DNA from: an uncultured Halobacteriovorax sp.
GTDB lineage: Bacteria; Bdellovibrionota; Bacteriovoracia; Bacteriovoracales; Bacteriovoracaceae
Reading direction: 5' to 3'
Assembly (NCBI GenBank): GCA_913061265.1
Contig: CAJXVS010000003.1
Coordinates: 1 to 64,000 of the forward strand
Length of the DNA: 64,000 nt
The first letter of the stretch is position 1; each line of letters opens with the position of its first letter. A model generated the notes under the pieces. The model did not search any database. It had not been told where the DNA came from and was given only the letters and a program-made list of their open reading frames with translations. Position numbers and translations under genes: made by a program. Positions 35,890-44,439 of this stretch are shown here, one piece after another.

Positions 35890-37920
35890 TTAGAGTAATC
35901 CGCCTCTTTTTAAAAGAGCATCAGGAGTAGGTTCTTTCCCTCGAAACCTTTTATAAAGTTCCATCGGATGCTCAGACCCACCTTTTTCAAGGATCTCGGA
36001 TCTAAACTTATCGGCCACTTCTCTATTGAAGATTCCTTTTTCTTTAAAGGCTTCAAAAGCATCAGCATCTAAAACCTCAGCCCATTTATAGCTATAATAC
36101 CCAGCGGAATAACCACCTTGAAAGATATGACCAAAAGCGCAGCTTGAGGCAGTTCCAGCTACCTTGGGAAGAATTCTTGTTCTCTCTGTAATCTTTTCTT
36201 CAAAAGCAGAGACATCGGTAATCTTTGAAGGGTTTTCACTATGCCAGGCCATATCAACTAGAGCAAAACTGATTTGCCTTAGAGTCGCTCGACCTTCGTG
36301 AAAGTTTGAACTCTCTTTAATCTTTTGAATATACTCTTGAGGAATGCTTTCCCCTGTTTCGTAATGTTTTGCGAAGAGGTCTAAGCATTCTTTTTCAAAG
36401 GCCCAGTTCTCAAGGATCTGACTTGGTAATTCTACAAAGTCCCAATAAACATTTGTACCTGATAGGCTCTCATACTTTCCTTTAGAAAGCATTCCATGAA
36501 GAGCGTGACCAAACTCATGAAAGAGAGTCAGAACTTCATTAAAAGTAAGAAGAGAAGGCTTTGTTTCAGTAGGTTTTGTGAAGTTACAAACAATTGAGAT
36601 ATGGGGACGTGAATCAACTCCATCTCTCATGTATTGATCTTTATAACTAGTCATCCAAGCACCGTTTCTTTTTCCTCCTCGAGGAAAAAAATCTGCGTAG
36701 AAGACTGATTGAAATTCATTCTTTTCATTAAAGACTTCAAAGGCCCTAACATCTTCATGGTAAGTTGGAATCTCTTTATTTTCTTTGAAGCTTAACCCGT
36801 ACAGCTTACTTGCAACGGTAAAGACTCCATCAACAACATTCTCTAACTTGAAGTATGGTTTTAAGAGTTCATCATTAATATCAAATTTCTTTTTCTTAAG
36901 TTTTTCTGCCCAAAAAGAATAGTCCCATGCTTGAAAGTCTTCTGGTCCATTGTTTTCTTTTACAAATTCGATTAAGTCTTTAATTTCTTTTTCAGCCACC
37001 GGCTTTGCTTTATTGAGAAGGTCTTCTAGGAAAGTTTTAACAGTATCTGGCTTAGCGGCCATTCTTTCTTTAAGAGTTAGATCAGCATGAGAAGCGTAAC
37101 CAAGAAGAGAAGCTTTTTCATAACGAAGATTAGCTATCTTTTTTACAATCTCATTATTATCACACTCGTTACCATTATTAGCTCTTGAGATATAGGCCCT
37201 GTATAGTCTCTCTCTAAGTTCACGCTTCTCCGCGTACATCATAAAAGGAAAGAAACTTGGAAAGTCTAATGTAAAGACCCAGCTTCCGGCTTGACCTTTT
37301 TCTTTAGCCGTCATCTCAGCGGCTTCAATGGCACTATCAGGAAGACCGATTAACTCATCTTTATTCTCAATGATCATTTCAAATGAATTCGTTTCTTTTA
37401 AGAGATGATCACCAAACTCCAGAGAGAGTTTAGAGAGCTCTTTGTTTAGCTCTTTTAACTTATCTCGTTTATCCCCTTTAAGTAGGGCACCATTTTGAGC
37501 TCTACTATTATAGAATTTTTCTACAAGTGTTAATTGTTCTGAGTCGAGCCCAAGAGAGTCACGTTTATCGAAGACAGCCTTGATCTTCTCAAAAAGTACT
37601 TCATCTAAAAGAACTTCATTTCCGTATTCAGTAAGCTTTGGAGACAACTCTTTTGCAATCTCTTGCATTTCATCATTAGTATTTGCTGAGTGAAGATTAA
37701 AGAAGACACCAGTTACATAGCCAAGTCTTTCACCTGTTTTATCCAAGGCTTCGATGACATTCTCAAAAGAAGGCTCTTCACTATTAGTTTTAATAGCTTC
37801 AACTTCTTTTCGATCAATTTCAATCGCAGCTTCTAGAGCTGGCATATAGTGTTCATTCTTAATTTTATCAAAGGGCATAACACCGTGAGGGGTGTCGAAT
37901 TTTCCTAGAAATGGATTCAT
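35890..37920 (-). CDS. M3-family oligopeptidase (PrlC/Dcp type)
   Basis: 676 residues, the usual length of oligopeptidase A / dipeptidyl carboxypeptidase. Zinc site FHEFGHALHGML near residue 465, with the third ligand in YWDFVELPSQILENW. The N-terminus PFLGKFDTPHGVMPFDKI is standard for the family; no signal peptide, so cytoplasmic. Start ATG has TAGGAGTTTAA upstream. It degrades oligopeptides imported for instance by Opp. It follows the transporter gene at 37929 by 8 bases. Confidence 0.94.
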   Translation of the reverse strand: MNPFLGKFDTPHGVMPFDKIKNEHYMPALEAAIEIDRKEVEAIKTNSEEPSFENVIEALDKTGERLGYVTGVFFNLHSANTNDEMQEIAKELSPKLTEYGNEVLLDEVLFEKIKAVFDKRDSLGLDSEQLTLVEKFYNSRAQNGALLKGDKRDKLKELNKELSKLSLEFGDHLLKETNSFEMIIENKDELIGLPDSAIEAAEMTAKEKGQAGSWVFTLDFPSFFPFMMYAEKRELRERLYRAYISRANNGNECDNNEIVKKIANLRYEKASLLGYASHADLTLKERMAAKPDTVKTFLEDLLNKAKPVAEKEIKDLIEFVKENNGPEDFQAWDYSFWAEKLKKKKFDINDELLKPYFKLENVVDGVFTVASKLYGLSFKENKEIPTYHEDVRAFEVFNEKNEFQSVFYADFFPRGGKRNGAWMTSYKDQYMRDGVDSRPHISIVCNFTKPTETKPSLLTFNEVLTLFHEFGHALHGMLSKGKYESLSGTNVYWDFVELPSQILENWAFEKECLDLFAKHYETGESIPQEYIQKIKESSNFHEGRATLRQISFALVDMAWHSENPSKITDVSAFEEKITERTRILPKVAGTASSCAFGHIFQGGYSAGYYSYKWAEVLDADAFEAFKEKGIFNREVADKFRSEILEKGGSEHPMELYKRFRGKEPTPDALLKRGGLL

Positions 37921-37928
37921 TTAAACTC

Positions 37929-39170
37929 CTAGCTCTCTCTTGGTTTAAATTTAAATAAGGGAATCAGTAAGATGGCCCAAATAACGAGAGATGCAACGAG
38001 CATGATATTAACAACAATAGGGCTTTGTATAAAGATGAGAATCAAAGAAATTGCCCCTTTCGCTAACCTGTAAACGACTAAATCATTTAGGTACTTAGCA
38101 GCAAATTTTTGCTTTGCTCCAAGGGGGTAATACAAAAGCTCTTTAGATGCCTGAAATACCGAATAGTCGAAGCTTTTGAAAAACCAAAATCCTAATGCTA
38201 TCGGCCACAAGCCTCCATAAGGGAGAAGTAAGATCAAGAGCATTAGTCCTAAATAGGAACTAGGTAAGAACAAGTGAATATTCTTTAGTTTTATAACTTT
38301 AAGAGCAATAGGAAGAATCAGAAGTTGTAGAAAGAGGCTCATGCCATTTACGGCCGTATAGAGCTGTGCCAAGAATTCTGTTTTTCCAATCTTATCTGGA
38401 AAAATACTTTCAAGTTGAAGATTGAACTTAAAGTTCATAAGTGCAATCGCGAACTGGGCCAGGGCAATGATACCTGCAATAGAGAGAACATAAGCTTTCA
38501 CAGAACCTATATCAGAAAATAAACTATCCTTCTTCTCATTCGGTGCTTTCTTATTTTCAGAGAGGTTAATTGAGTGATCAGTAAACCAAAAAGAAAGGCC
38601 TGCCAACAAGACCATAGAAACACCAATCAAAATGATAACTTCTAATCCCCATACCTTCGCGTAGCTCGAAGTAACAATTCCTCCAATCATTCCGCCTAAA
38701 CTCCCAATGGCTCCAAGAGGACCTAAGAGGGACTTGGCTAGCTTTAGGTCAATTGAACTATTAAGAAAACCTATCACCATATGAAAGAGAAGAACGATAT
38801 AGGCTTCCTTTAAGATAAAGAGTGGATAGCTCCACAAGGAATCCCCTCCTTCAAGGAGAAAGTAAAAAAAATAAAGACCAAGACAGGTTCCTAATGAAGA
38901 AAATAAGAACAATGTTTGGATCTTAAATCTGGTCTGAAAAAAGTTATAGAAAGTAACAAGAAGACTTAGAGTTGCTACAGAACCCAGCCAAACCAAAGGA
39001 GAATTCTTGGCTCCATTATGTTGGATAAACAGTGCCGTGGCTGACGCTCTTATAAAAGGATAGGAACCTAAGACAAAGAAAGCTGATAACGATATAAATA
39101 ATATATTTGTTTTCAGAGACTTATCGAGGTTTTTAACCTGAGTAGTTATCTCGGAGATTGTCTTAAAGAT
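37929..39170 (-). CDS. Npt1/Npt2-like (ATP/ADP translocase-related) membrane transporter, likely ATC start
   Basis: About 413 residues, 12 predicted helices, resembling bacterial relatives of nucleotide transporters (Npt1/Npt2) in the MFS superfamily. The only canonical start, TTG 38996, would give 355 residues and delete the first helices. The frame upstream is clearly coding: TNILFISLSAFFVLGSYPFI and ATALFIQHNGAKNSPLVWLG form helix 1 and the first loop. After the in-frame TAG there is no ATG, GTG or TTG; ATC at 39170 with AAAAAGGG seven bases upstream fits, giving FKTISEITTQVKNLDKSL as leader. In intracellular bacteria such proteins import nucleotides; that role here is speculative. Cotranscribed with the M3 peptidase. 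Confidence 0.75.
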   Translation of the reverse strand: MFKTISEITTQVKNLDKSLKTNILFISLSAFFVLGSYPFIRASATALFIQHNGAKNSPLVWLGSVATLSLLVTFYNFFQTRFKIQTLFLFSSLGTCLGLYFFYFLLEGGDSLWSYPLFILKEAYIVLLFHMVIGFLNSSIDLKLAKSLLGPLGAIGSLGGMIGGIVTSSYAKVWGLEVIILIGVSMVLLAGLSFWFTDHSINLSENKKAPNEKKDSLFSDIGSVKAYVLSIAGIIALAQFAIALMNFKFNLQLESIFPDKIGKTEFLAQLYTAVNGMSLFLQLLILPIALKVIKLKNIHLFLPSSYLGLMLLILLLPYGGLWPIALGFWFFKSFDYSVFQASKELLYYPLGAKQKFAAKYLNDLVVYRLAKGAISLILIFIQSPIVVNIMLVASLVIWAILLIPLFKFKPRES

Positions 39171-39252
39171 AGATACACCCTTTTTTACCGTCTAATACCA
39201 AATTCTAATACTTAGTATAATAAATGAGTTGTTTCTTTTGAAAAAGGACTAA

Positions 39253-40035
39253 ATGCAAAAGCAGAATAACTTAGCCGTTGTCATCCCTGTCTATAACGAA
39301 TCCTCTTGTATCGAGAAAGTTGTCGATGAATGGATAGGTGCTTTAAGTTTTCAAAAGATTAACTTCTCAATCATCCTTGTAAACGACGGAAGTACCGACA
39401 ATACTCTTGAGGTTCTTAACCAGCTTGATAAAAAACACTCACAATTATACATACTCGATCAAGTTAATGGTGGTCACGGCAATGCCTTAATCAATGGTTA
39501 CCGCGCAGCTATTGAGATGAAACCAGAATATATCTTCCAAGTTGATAGTGATGATCAATTTAAGCCAAGTGATTTCTCAAAGCTCTGGGCATTAAGAAAT
39601 GAATCTCAGTTCATAAGTGGTATTCGCCACCAAAGAAATGACCCTTGGTTTAGGATCGTTATCTCTAAGATATTAAAAGCTACTCTTAACCTTTCTATAG
39701 GTATCAAAGTGGCTGATGCGAATATTCCTTACAGATTAATGAAGACCGACCTCCTTGAGGCCATGCTTCATTGTCTTCCTTTAAATTGCTTTGCACCTAA
39801 TGTCTTTATCTCAGTTTTGGCAAAATCCTACTTAGGTTCATATCCAGAAGTTGAAGTTGAACATATAGAAAGACAAACCGGACAAGTCTCATTGATCAGA
39901 TTGGGTCTACTCAAGGCCTGTGCTAGAACATTTTTCGAGTTATTGAAGTTCTCTTTTGAATTAAATTACAAAGTCTCTAAAATCGAGCTAGAATTAAATC
40001 AAAAGAACTTTGAACTCGAAAAGCTCTATGCCTAG
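39253..40035 (+). CDS. Glycosyltransferase family 2
   Basis: 260 residues of GT-A fold. AVVIPVYNESSCIEKVV, ILVNDGSTDNT and FQVDSDDQF (the DxD-type metal site) are in order, with the GGHGNALINGYRAAIEM substrate loop. No membrane helices, although the C-terminus is helical. It looks like a transferase using nucleotide sugar and lipid-phosphate acceptor. Start ATG follows AAAAAGGACTAA. First gene of a three-gene cassette with an FAD oxidoreductase and an Agl23-like membrane protein. Confidence 0.9.
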   Translation: MQKQNNLAVVIPVYNESSCIEKVVDEWIGALSFQKINFSIILVNDGSTDNTLEVLNQLDKKHSQLYILDQVNGGHGNALINGYRAAIEMKPEYIFQVDSDDQFKPSDFSKLWALRNESQFISGIRHQRNDPWFRIVISKILKATLNLSIGIKVADANIPYRLMKTDLLEAMLHCLPLNCFAPNVFISVLAKSYLGSYPEVEVEHIERQTGQVSLIRLGLLKACARTFFELLKFSFELNYKVSKIELELNQKNFELEKLYA

Positions 40036-41377
40036 AAAAGTTAAACATCTTATTATTGGTGCTGGCCCTTGTGGACTAGGGGCTGCGTATCGCTTAAAAG
40101 ATTTAGATCAATCAGACTACCTTATCCTAGAAGCCTCACATAAAGTTGGCGGCCTTGCTACTAGTTATATAGATGAAAAAGGATTCACTTGGGATGTTGG
40201 TGGTCATGTCCAATTCTCTCATTATGAATACTTTGATAAGGCCATGAATCACGCTCTCGGTAAAGATGGTTGGCTCAATCATGAAAGAGAAGCTTGGGTT
40301 TGGATTAAAGACAGGTTTGTTCCTTATCCTTTTCAAAACAACCTACACCGCCTTCCTAAAGAAGACCGTGATACTTGCTTAAATGGATTAAAGAAAAGAG
40401 ATACTCATTTAAAACTCAACAGCTTTAAAGATTGGTTACTCTCTTCGTTTGGCGAAGGCCTCTGCGAACTCTTTATGTTTCCCTATAATTTTAAAGTCTG
40501 GGCCTACCCCACCGAGATGCTTAATTACGAATGGGTTGGTGAAAGAGTTGCAAAAATCGACTTAGAAAGGATTCAAAAGAATATTGAAACTGGAATTGAT
40601 GATGTTAGTTGGGGCCCTAATAATACCTTTCAGTTTCCAAAATCAGGTGGGACAGGGAAGATTTGGGATGAAGTAGCTTCCATCATTGATTTAAAGAAGG
40701 TCCTTTTAAATTCAAAGGTCACTCATATTGATTGGAAAAAAAAGAGGGTTAAGGTAGGAGAAGAGATCTTCGAATATGAAAACCTTCTAAGCACAATTCC
40801 CTTAAATAATATCTCTGAGTTATTGGAAGACCCTCAACTGATAGCAAGCTCTTCGGAGCTTATGTCTTCTGCCACTAACGTTGTTGGAATTGGTCTGGAA
40901 GGCGAAGTTCCTGAACATTTAAAAACAAAATGCTGGATGTATTTCCCTGAAGATGACTCTCCTTTTTATAGAGTCACTGTTTTTTCAAATTACTCCCCAA
41001 ATAATGTCCCTTCCCCAGGAAATCAATTCTCCTTAATGGCAGAGATAAGTGAATCTCACTTAAAAGAAGTTGACCAAGAAAGCTTAGTTCAAGAGGTTAT
41101 AGATGGTTTGAAGAATTCAAAACTTATTAAAGATGAAAAGATTCTTTCAACTTGGAAGCTTCATGCACCATTAGGTTACCCTACACCATCCCTTAGTAGG
41201 AATAAGGCTTTGAGAGAAATTCTTCCAAGCCTAGAGGAAAAAGGTATTTCTTCTAGAGGAAGATTCGGCGCTTGGATGTACGAGATCAGTAATCAAGACC
41301 ACACCTTTATGCAGGGAGTGGAATGGGTTAATAAGAAAATTCTGGATGAAGATGAGAAAACTTTTAAAATCCCATAA
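40028..41377 (+). CDS. FAD-dependent amine-oxidase / UDP-galactopyranose-mutase-like protein
   Basis: 449 residues from ATG 40028, which overlaps the glycosyltransferase stop by eight bases. FAD-binding Rossmann motif HLIIGAGPCGLGAAYRL with EAS at the end of strand 2, then GGLATSYIDEKGFTWDVGGHVQFSH, as in protoporphyrinogen-oxidase- and UGM-like proteins found in polysaccharide clusters. The role is probably modification of a sugar or lipid-linked intermediate. Stop overlaps the next gene by 32 bases. Confidence 0.85.
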   Translation: MPRKVKHLIIGAGPCGLGAAYRLKDLDQSDYLILEASHKVGGLATSYIDEKGFTWDVGGHVQFSHYEYFDKAMNHALGKDGWLNHEREAWVWIKDRFVPYPFQNNLHRLPKEDRDTCLNGLKKRDTHLKLNSFKDWLLSSFGEGLCELFMFPYNFKVWAYPTEMLNYEWVGERVAKIDLERIQKNIETGIDDVSWGPNNTFQFPKSGGTGKIWDEVASIIDLKKVLLNSKVTHIDWKKKRVKVGEEIFEYENLLSTIPLNNISELLEDPQLIASSSELMSSATNVVGIGLEGEVPEHLKTKCWMYFPEDDSPFYRVTVFSNYSPNNVPSPGNQFSLMAEISESHLKEVDQESLVQEVIDGLKNSKLIKDEKILSTWKLHAPLGYPTPSLSRNKALREILPSLEEKGISSRGRFGAWMYEISNQDHTFMQGVEWVNKKILDEDEKTFKIP

Positions 41378-43049
41378 AGCTTGGCTCCTATGCCTCATCC
41401 CAATATTTATAGGTCTTTGCCTCCTCTGGCTCAAACGTGATTTGAGACCCATCCATCATGATGAATCGTTGCATGCTCTTTACGGTCTCTATTATTATTT
41501 TGATCCAGCTAAACTTTTCTATAAATATGACCCCATGCTTCACGGCCCCCTTCTTTATCACCTCATGCCATGGGTCTATCACTTTCTTGATGAGAGCTTA
41601 AGCGCCCTAAGGTTCTTACCCGCACTATTTTTCACTCTGCTTCCTATAGGATTTACCATTCTCTTAAAAGAGAGGTTAGGTAAAAGATATCTTATCCCAG
41701 CAGCGCTACTTCTCACTTCCCCTGGGTTTATCTATTGGGGAAACTTCTTAAGGCACGATGGACTAGTGCTCTTTCTTTTGATGGCCTCGGGATTCTCGAT
41801 TTATTCCCGCTTCAAAAAAATAAGTTCGATCATCTTTCTTATCGCTTTGGCCCTTCAGTTTTGTACTAAAGAAAACAGTTATATTCATTTGGTTTTCATT
41901 TTAGCTTTTGCTTTCTTTGATTATTTTGTCTCTAAAAAAGATAGCTTGATTAAACCACTTTTTAACAATAAGAAATGGATCGTTATCATTGGGATAATAT
42001 TAAGCGCTTTTATTTATTCTTATTACTATTCTGGAGGTTTTAGATATTCAGAAGGAATCATTGATGGACTCTTTCGAAAGAGCTTAGCTTATTGGAGCAA
42101 TCAGCATTCAGTAGAAAGACTAACAGGTCCATTTCTGACTCAGTTCTTTGTCCTTCTTTGGTACGACTTACCTATTCTCTTGATCTTAATCTTTTCTGTC
42201 TTCAAGATTCATTGGGAGAGGTCGCTTCCTTTTAGAATCATTCCTTTTGCTTCATTAATAATAGGAGCTTGTTTTCATCTTTCATATGGTCATGATATAT
42301 CTAGTGCTTCTTTATGGTCATCAGTCTTTAAAGTTAAACTTGGGATTGATTTCTATGGCTTTTTCTTTTTACTAATAACCTCCGTAACAGGAACCTGGCT
42401 GCTTATTAAAAACAATACTAGGCTTCTGGCTTTTTTCTACTACTGGACCTTCGCTAGTTTCTTCACCTATTCCTTTTTAGGCGAGAAAGTTCCTTGGCTT
42501 AGTTTATATACTCTCGTCAGTGGTATTATTTTTATCGCGTATTACTATAAAGATTTAAAGGAAAATATATTCGTTCCTCTTTTTACGATTACTCTTTTAT
42601 TTAATGGGTATCAGGCTTACCAATTGAAATTTAATAATGCCGGCAGCAAGACAGAGTTCATTAGCCAAGTTCATACGAGTAAAGATTATCAAAAACTCGC
42701 TTCAGACCTAAGGCTCTTACTTGATTCTAAAAAAGGAATAGAGGTCTTGGCCCTTAGAGATAACTCTTGGCCACTATCTTGGTTTCTTTATAAAAGAGAC
42801 GGCTTCTCATATTTCCAAGGAGGAAGGGACTATACTGAATTTGATGTCGTTTTAGATAAGTGGCCTTCTCAACTTAAGATTGAAGGCTATGAGGTAAAAA
42901 GACTTCCCTTAAGACATTGGTGGGTGCCCGACTGGAACCTATTAACCTGGTCTCGAGCTCTCTCTTACTCATTTAAGCATAAGCCTTGGAATGCACCGGG
43001 TGAGCAATATATTTTGGTTTATTATAAGAAAGGTTTACTTAACTTCTAA
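41346..43049 (+). CDS. Agl23-like / PMT-family membrane glycosyltransferase
   Basis: 567 residues, about 11-12 membrane helices. After helix 1 comes RPIHHDESLHALYGLYYYFD and YDPMLHGPLLYHLMPWVYHF, the signature region of the flippase-activity-associated Agl23 family, related to protein O-mannosyltransferases; the HDE acidic pair is the expected catalytic/metal site. It should use a polyprenyl-phosphate sugar on the periplasmic side. ATG 41346 or 41352 could both start it. Overlaps the FAD gene and, by 15 bases, the convergent gene at 43035. Acts with the GT2 and FAD genes. Confidence 0.82.
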   Translation: MKMRKLLKSHKAWLLCLIPIFIGLCLLWLKRDLRPIHHDESLHALYGLYYYFDPAKLFYKYDPMLHGPLLYHLMPWVYHFLDESLSALRFLPALFFTLLPIGFTILLKERLGKRYLIPAALLLTSPGFIYWGNFLRHDGLVLFLLMASGFSIYSRFKKISSIIFLIALALQFCTKENSYIHLVFILAFAFFDYFVSKKDSLIKPLFNNKKWIVIIGIILSAFIYSYYYSGGFRYSEGIIDGLFRKSLAYWSNQHSVERLTGPFLTQFFVLLWYDLPILLILIFSVFKIHWERSLPFRIIPFASLIIGACFHLSYGHDISSASLWSSVFKVKLGIDFYGFFFLLITSVTGTWLLIKNNTRLLAFFYYWTFASFFTYSFLGEKVPWLSLYTLVSGIIFIAYYYKDLKENIFVPLFTITLLFNGYQAYQLKFNNAGSKTEFISQVHTSKDYQKLASDLRLLLDSKKGIEVLALRDNSWPLSWFLYKRDGFSYFQGGRDYTEFDVVLDKWPSQLKIEGYEVKRLPLRHWWVPDWNLLTWSRALSYSFKHKPWNAPGEQYILVYYKKGLLNF

Positions 43050-43736
43050 AGAATAATTATAGGTCGTATTTGATTTATCTTTTTGATAACTCATTCCATC
43101 ATTGATTGAAACAGAACGATTCTTTGCATTGAGATCATTAACAATCTGACCTAAATCCAACTTCCCGCCAGCTGCTACATAGGCATTTGAGGAAAGGTTA
43201 CTATTCTTTCCTTCTATCTTAAAGCCAAGCTGATAGCCGCCTCCAGATTTATCACAAGTGATGGCCACGGAATCTTCGTTAACTCGAAGACTGGCTTTCT
43301 TTCCATAACTTAAGACCATATTGCTTACGGAGTTAACTTGTTTCTTATTTTCAGATCGAGCTAAGCGTTGTTTTCTTCCAAGCTTTATTTCATCTTTTGA
43401 CGAGTTTTCCTTTCCAGTTTTAATAATCTTAATCTTACACATACCAAGCTTATGAACCTGCCCCGAGGAAGTGTTTGCATCAGCCCCTTTATATGATCTA
43501 AGAACTTTAAAGTTAGAAGCTAGGTACTTTCTATAGAGACCATAGAATTTAGGATTTCCGTTCACTTCTAAACAGTGGACACTCGTTCTCTTATGAAAAC
43601 TATCTCTAGGAGATCTCACTTTGTTAAGATGAGAAATCGCACTATCGAGGGAGGTATTTCTTGAGAAACAATAGCCATAAATGGCTGACCAAGAGAGACT
43701 AGGAATAAAAAAAAGGATGAGCAAAAGTGATTTCAA
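43035..43736 (-). CDS. Secreted hypothetical protein, TTG start
   Basis: 233 residues. Signal peptide KSLLLILFFIPSLSWSA. I place the start at TTG 43736, one base after the stop of the regulator gene (TAATTG); the longer frame from 43820 would put a basic non-signal leader inside the regulator gene. The mature part has a few cysteines (YGYCFSR, HCLEVNG, GMCKIKI, ITCDKSGG) and a beta-type pattern at the end. No family recognised. Coupled translation with the DtxR-type regulator. Confidence 0.7.
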   Translation of the reverse strand: MKSLLLILFFIPSLSWSAIYGYCFSRNTSLDSAISHLNKVRSPRDSFHKRTSVHCLEVNGNPKFYGLYRKYLASNFKVLRSYKGADANTSSGQVHKLGMCKIKIIKTGKENSSKDEIKLGRKQRLARSENKKQVNSVSNMVLSYGKKASLRVNEDSVAITCDKSGGGYQLGFKIEGKNSNLSSNAYVAAGGKLDLGQIVNDLNAKNRSVSINDGMSYQKDKSNTTYNYSLEVK

Positions 43737-43737
43737 A

Positions 43738-44253
43738 TTAAGATTCTTTCTCTGGTAAATGCTTATCGCCCAACTGACTTTCTGTGAAATCAATGGCCGT
43801 TTTAAATTCACAAAGATCAAGAGCTGTAGAGAACTTAGCTAAAGTTCCTTCTTCTTCACAAGAACAAGCAAGGTCTTTCATAAAGTTAAAAAACTTCTCA
43901 CTAGTCTCAGGACTCATGAGATGTTCCATTTGACAGCTATCTTTTTCGGCGATCACTTCACTAACGCCTACGAAGTCTCTTAGAAAGTAAAAAATAAGTG
44001 TTCTTGAAGAGAGGATTCTATGAACTTCATCATGACCATTTTCGGTTAAGAGAAGGAACTTACTATCCTCTTCTTCAGCGACAAGGCCTTTTTTCTTAAG
44101 GTTGTTAATCGCTGTACTTACAGAACCTTTAGTAAGCTCTAGGTCTTTAGCAATATCAGTAACCCTAGCGTATCCTTTGCCTTCCTTTAATTTATGGATA
44201 GTTAAAAGATAATGAACCATTGAATGGGATAACTCTTCATTTAGATTTTGCAT
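43738..44253 (-). CDS. DtxR/MntR-family metal-dependent regulator
   Basis: 171 residues. N-terminal winged helix: MVHYLLTIHKLKEG, YARVTDIAKDLELTKGSVSTAINNLKKKGLV, typical of the DtxR/MntR/IdeR family. The dimerisation domain contains metal-ligand-like residues in DSCQMEHLMSPETSEKF. A CSC motif near residue 132 is unusual. It senses iron or manganese and represses metal-uptake genes in the presence of metal. No uptake genes are adjacent; a coupled secreted protein follows. Confidence 0.87.
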   Translation of the reverse strand: MQNLNEELSHSMVHYLLTIHKLKEGKGYARVTDIAKDLELTKGSVSTAINNLKKKGLVAEEEDSKFLLLTENGHDEVHRILSSRTLIFYFLRDFVGVSEVIAEKDSCQMEHLMSPETSEKFFNFMKDLACSCEEEGTLAKFSTALDLCEFKTAIDFTESQLGDKHLPEKES

Positions 44254-44439
44254 ACACAGGTTCTATCAATAGCTCCTTTTCGAGTCAATTATGTCAACTA
44301 TTTGGGCCATGCCAGAGGAACCTAGCTCGAGGCTAAGCATGTCATAACTACCTATAATTACACATAAAATAAGAAGGATAGTTTTTCTCCCTAAGAACAA
44401 TTTCAGTTGAGTGATAAAATACAAGCTAAGGAAATTGTT

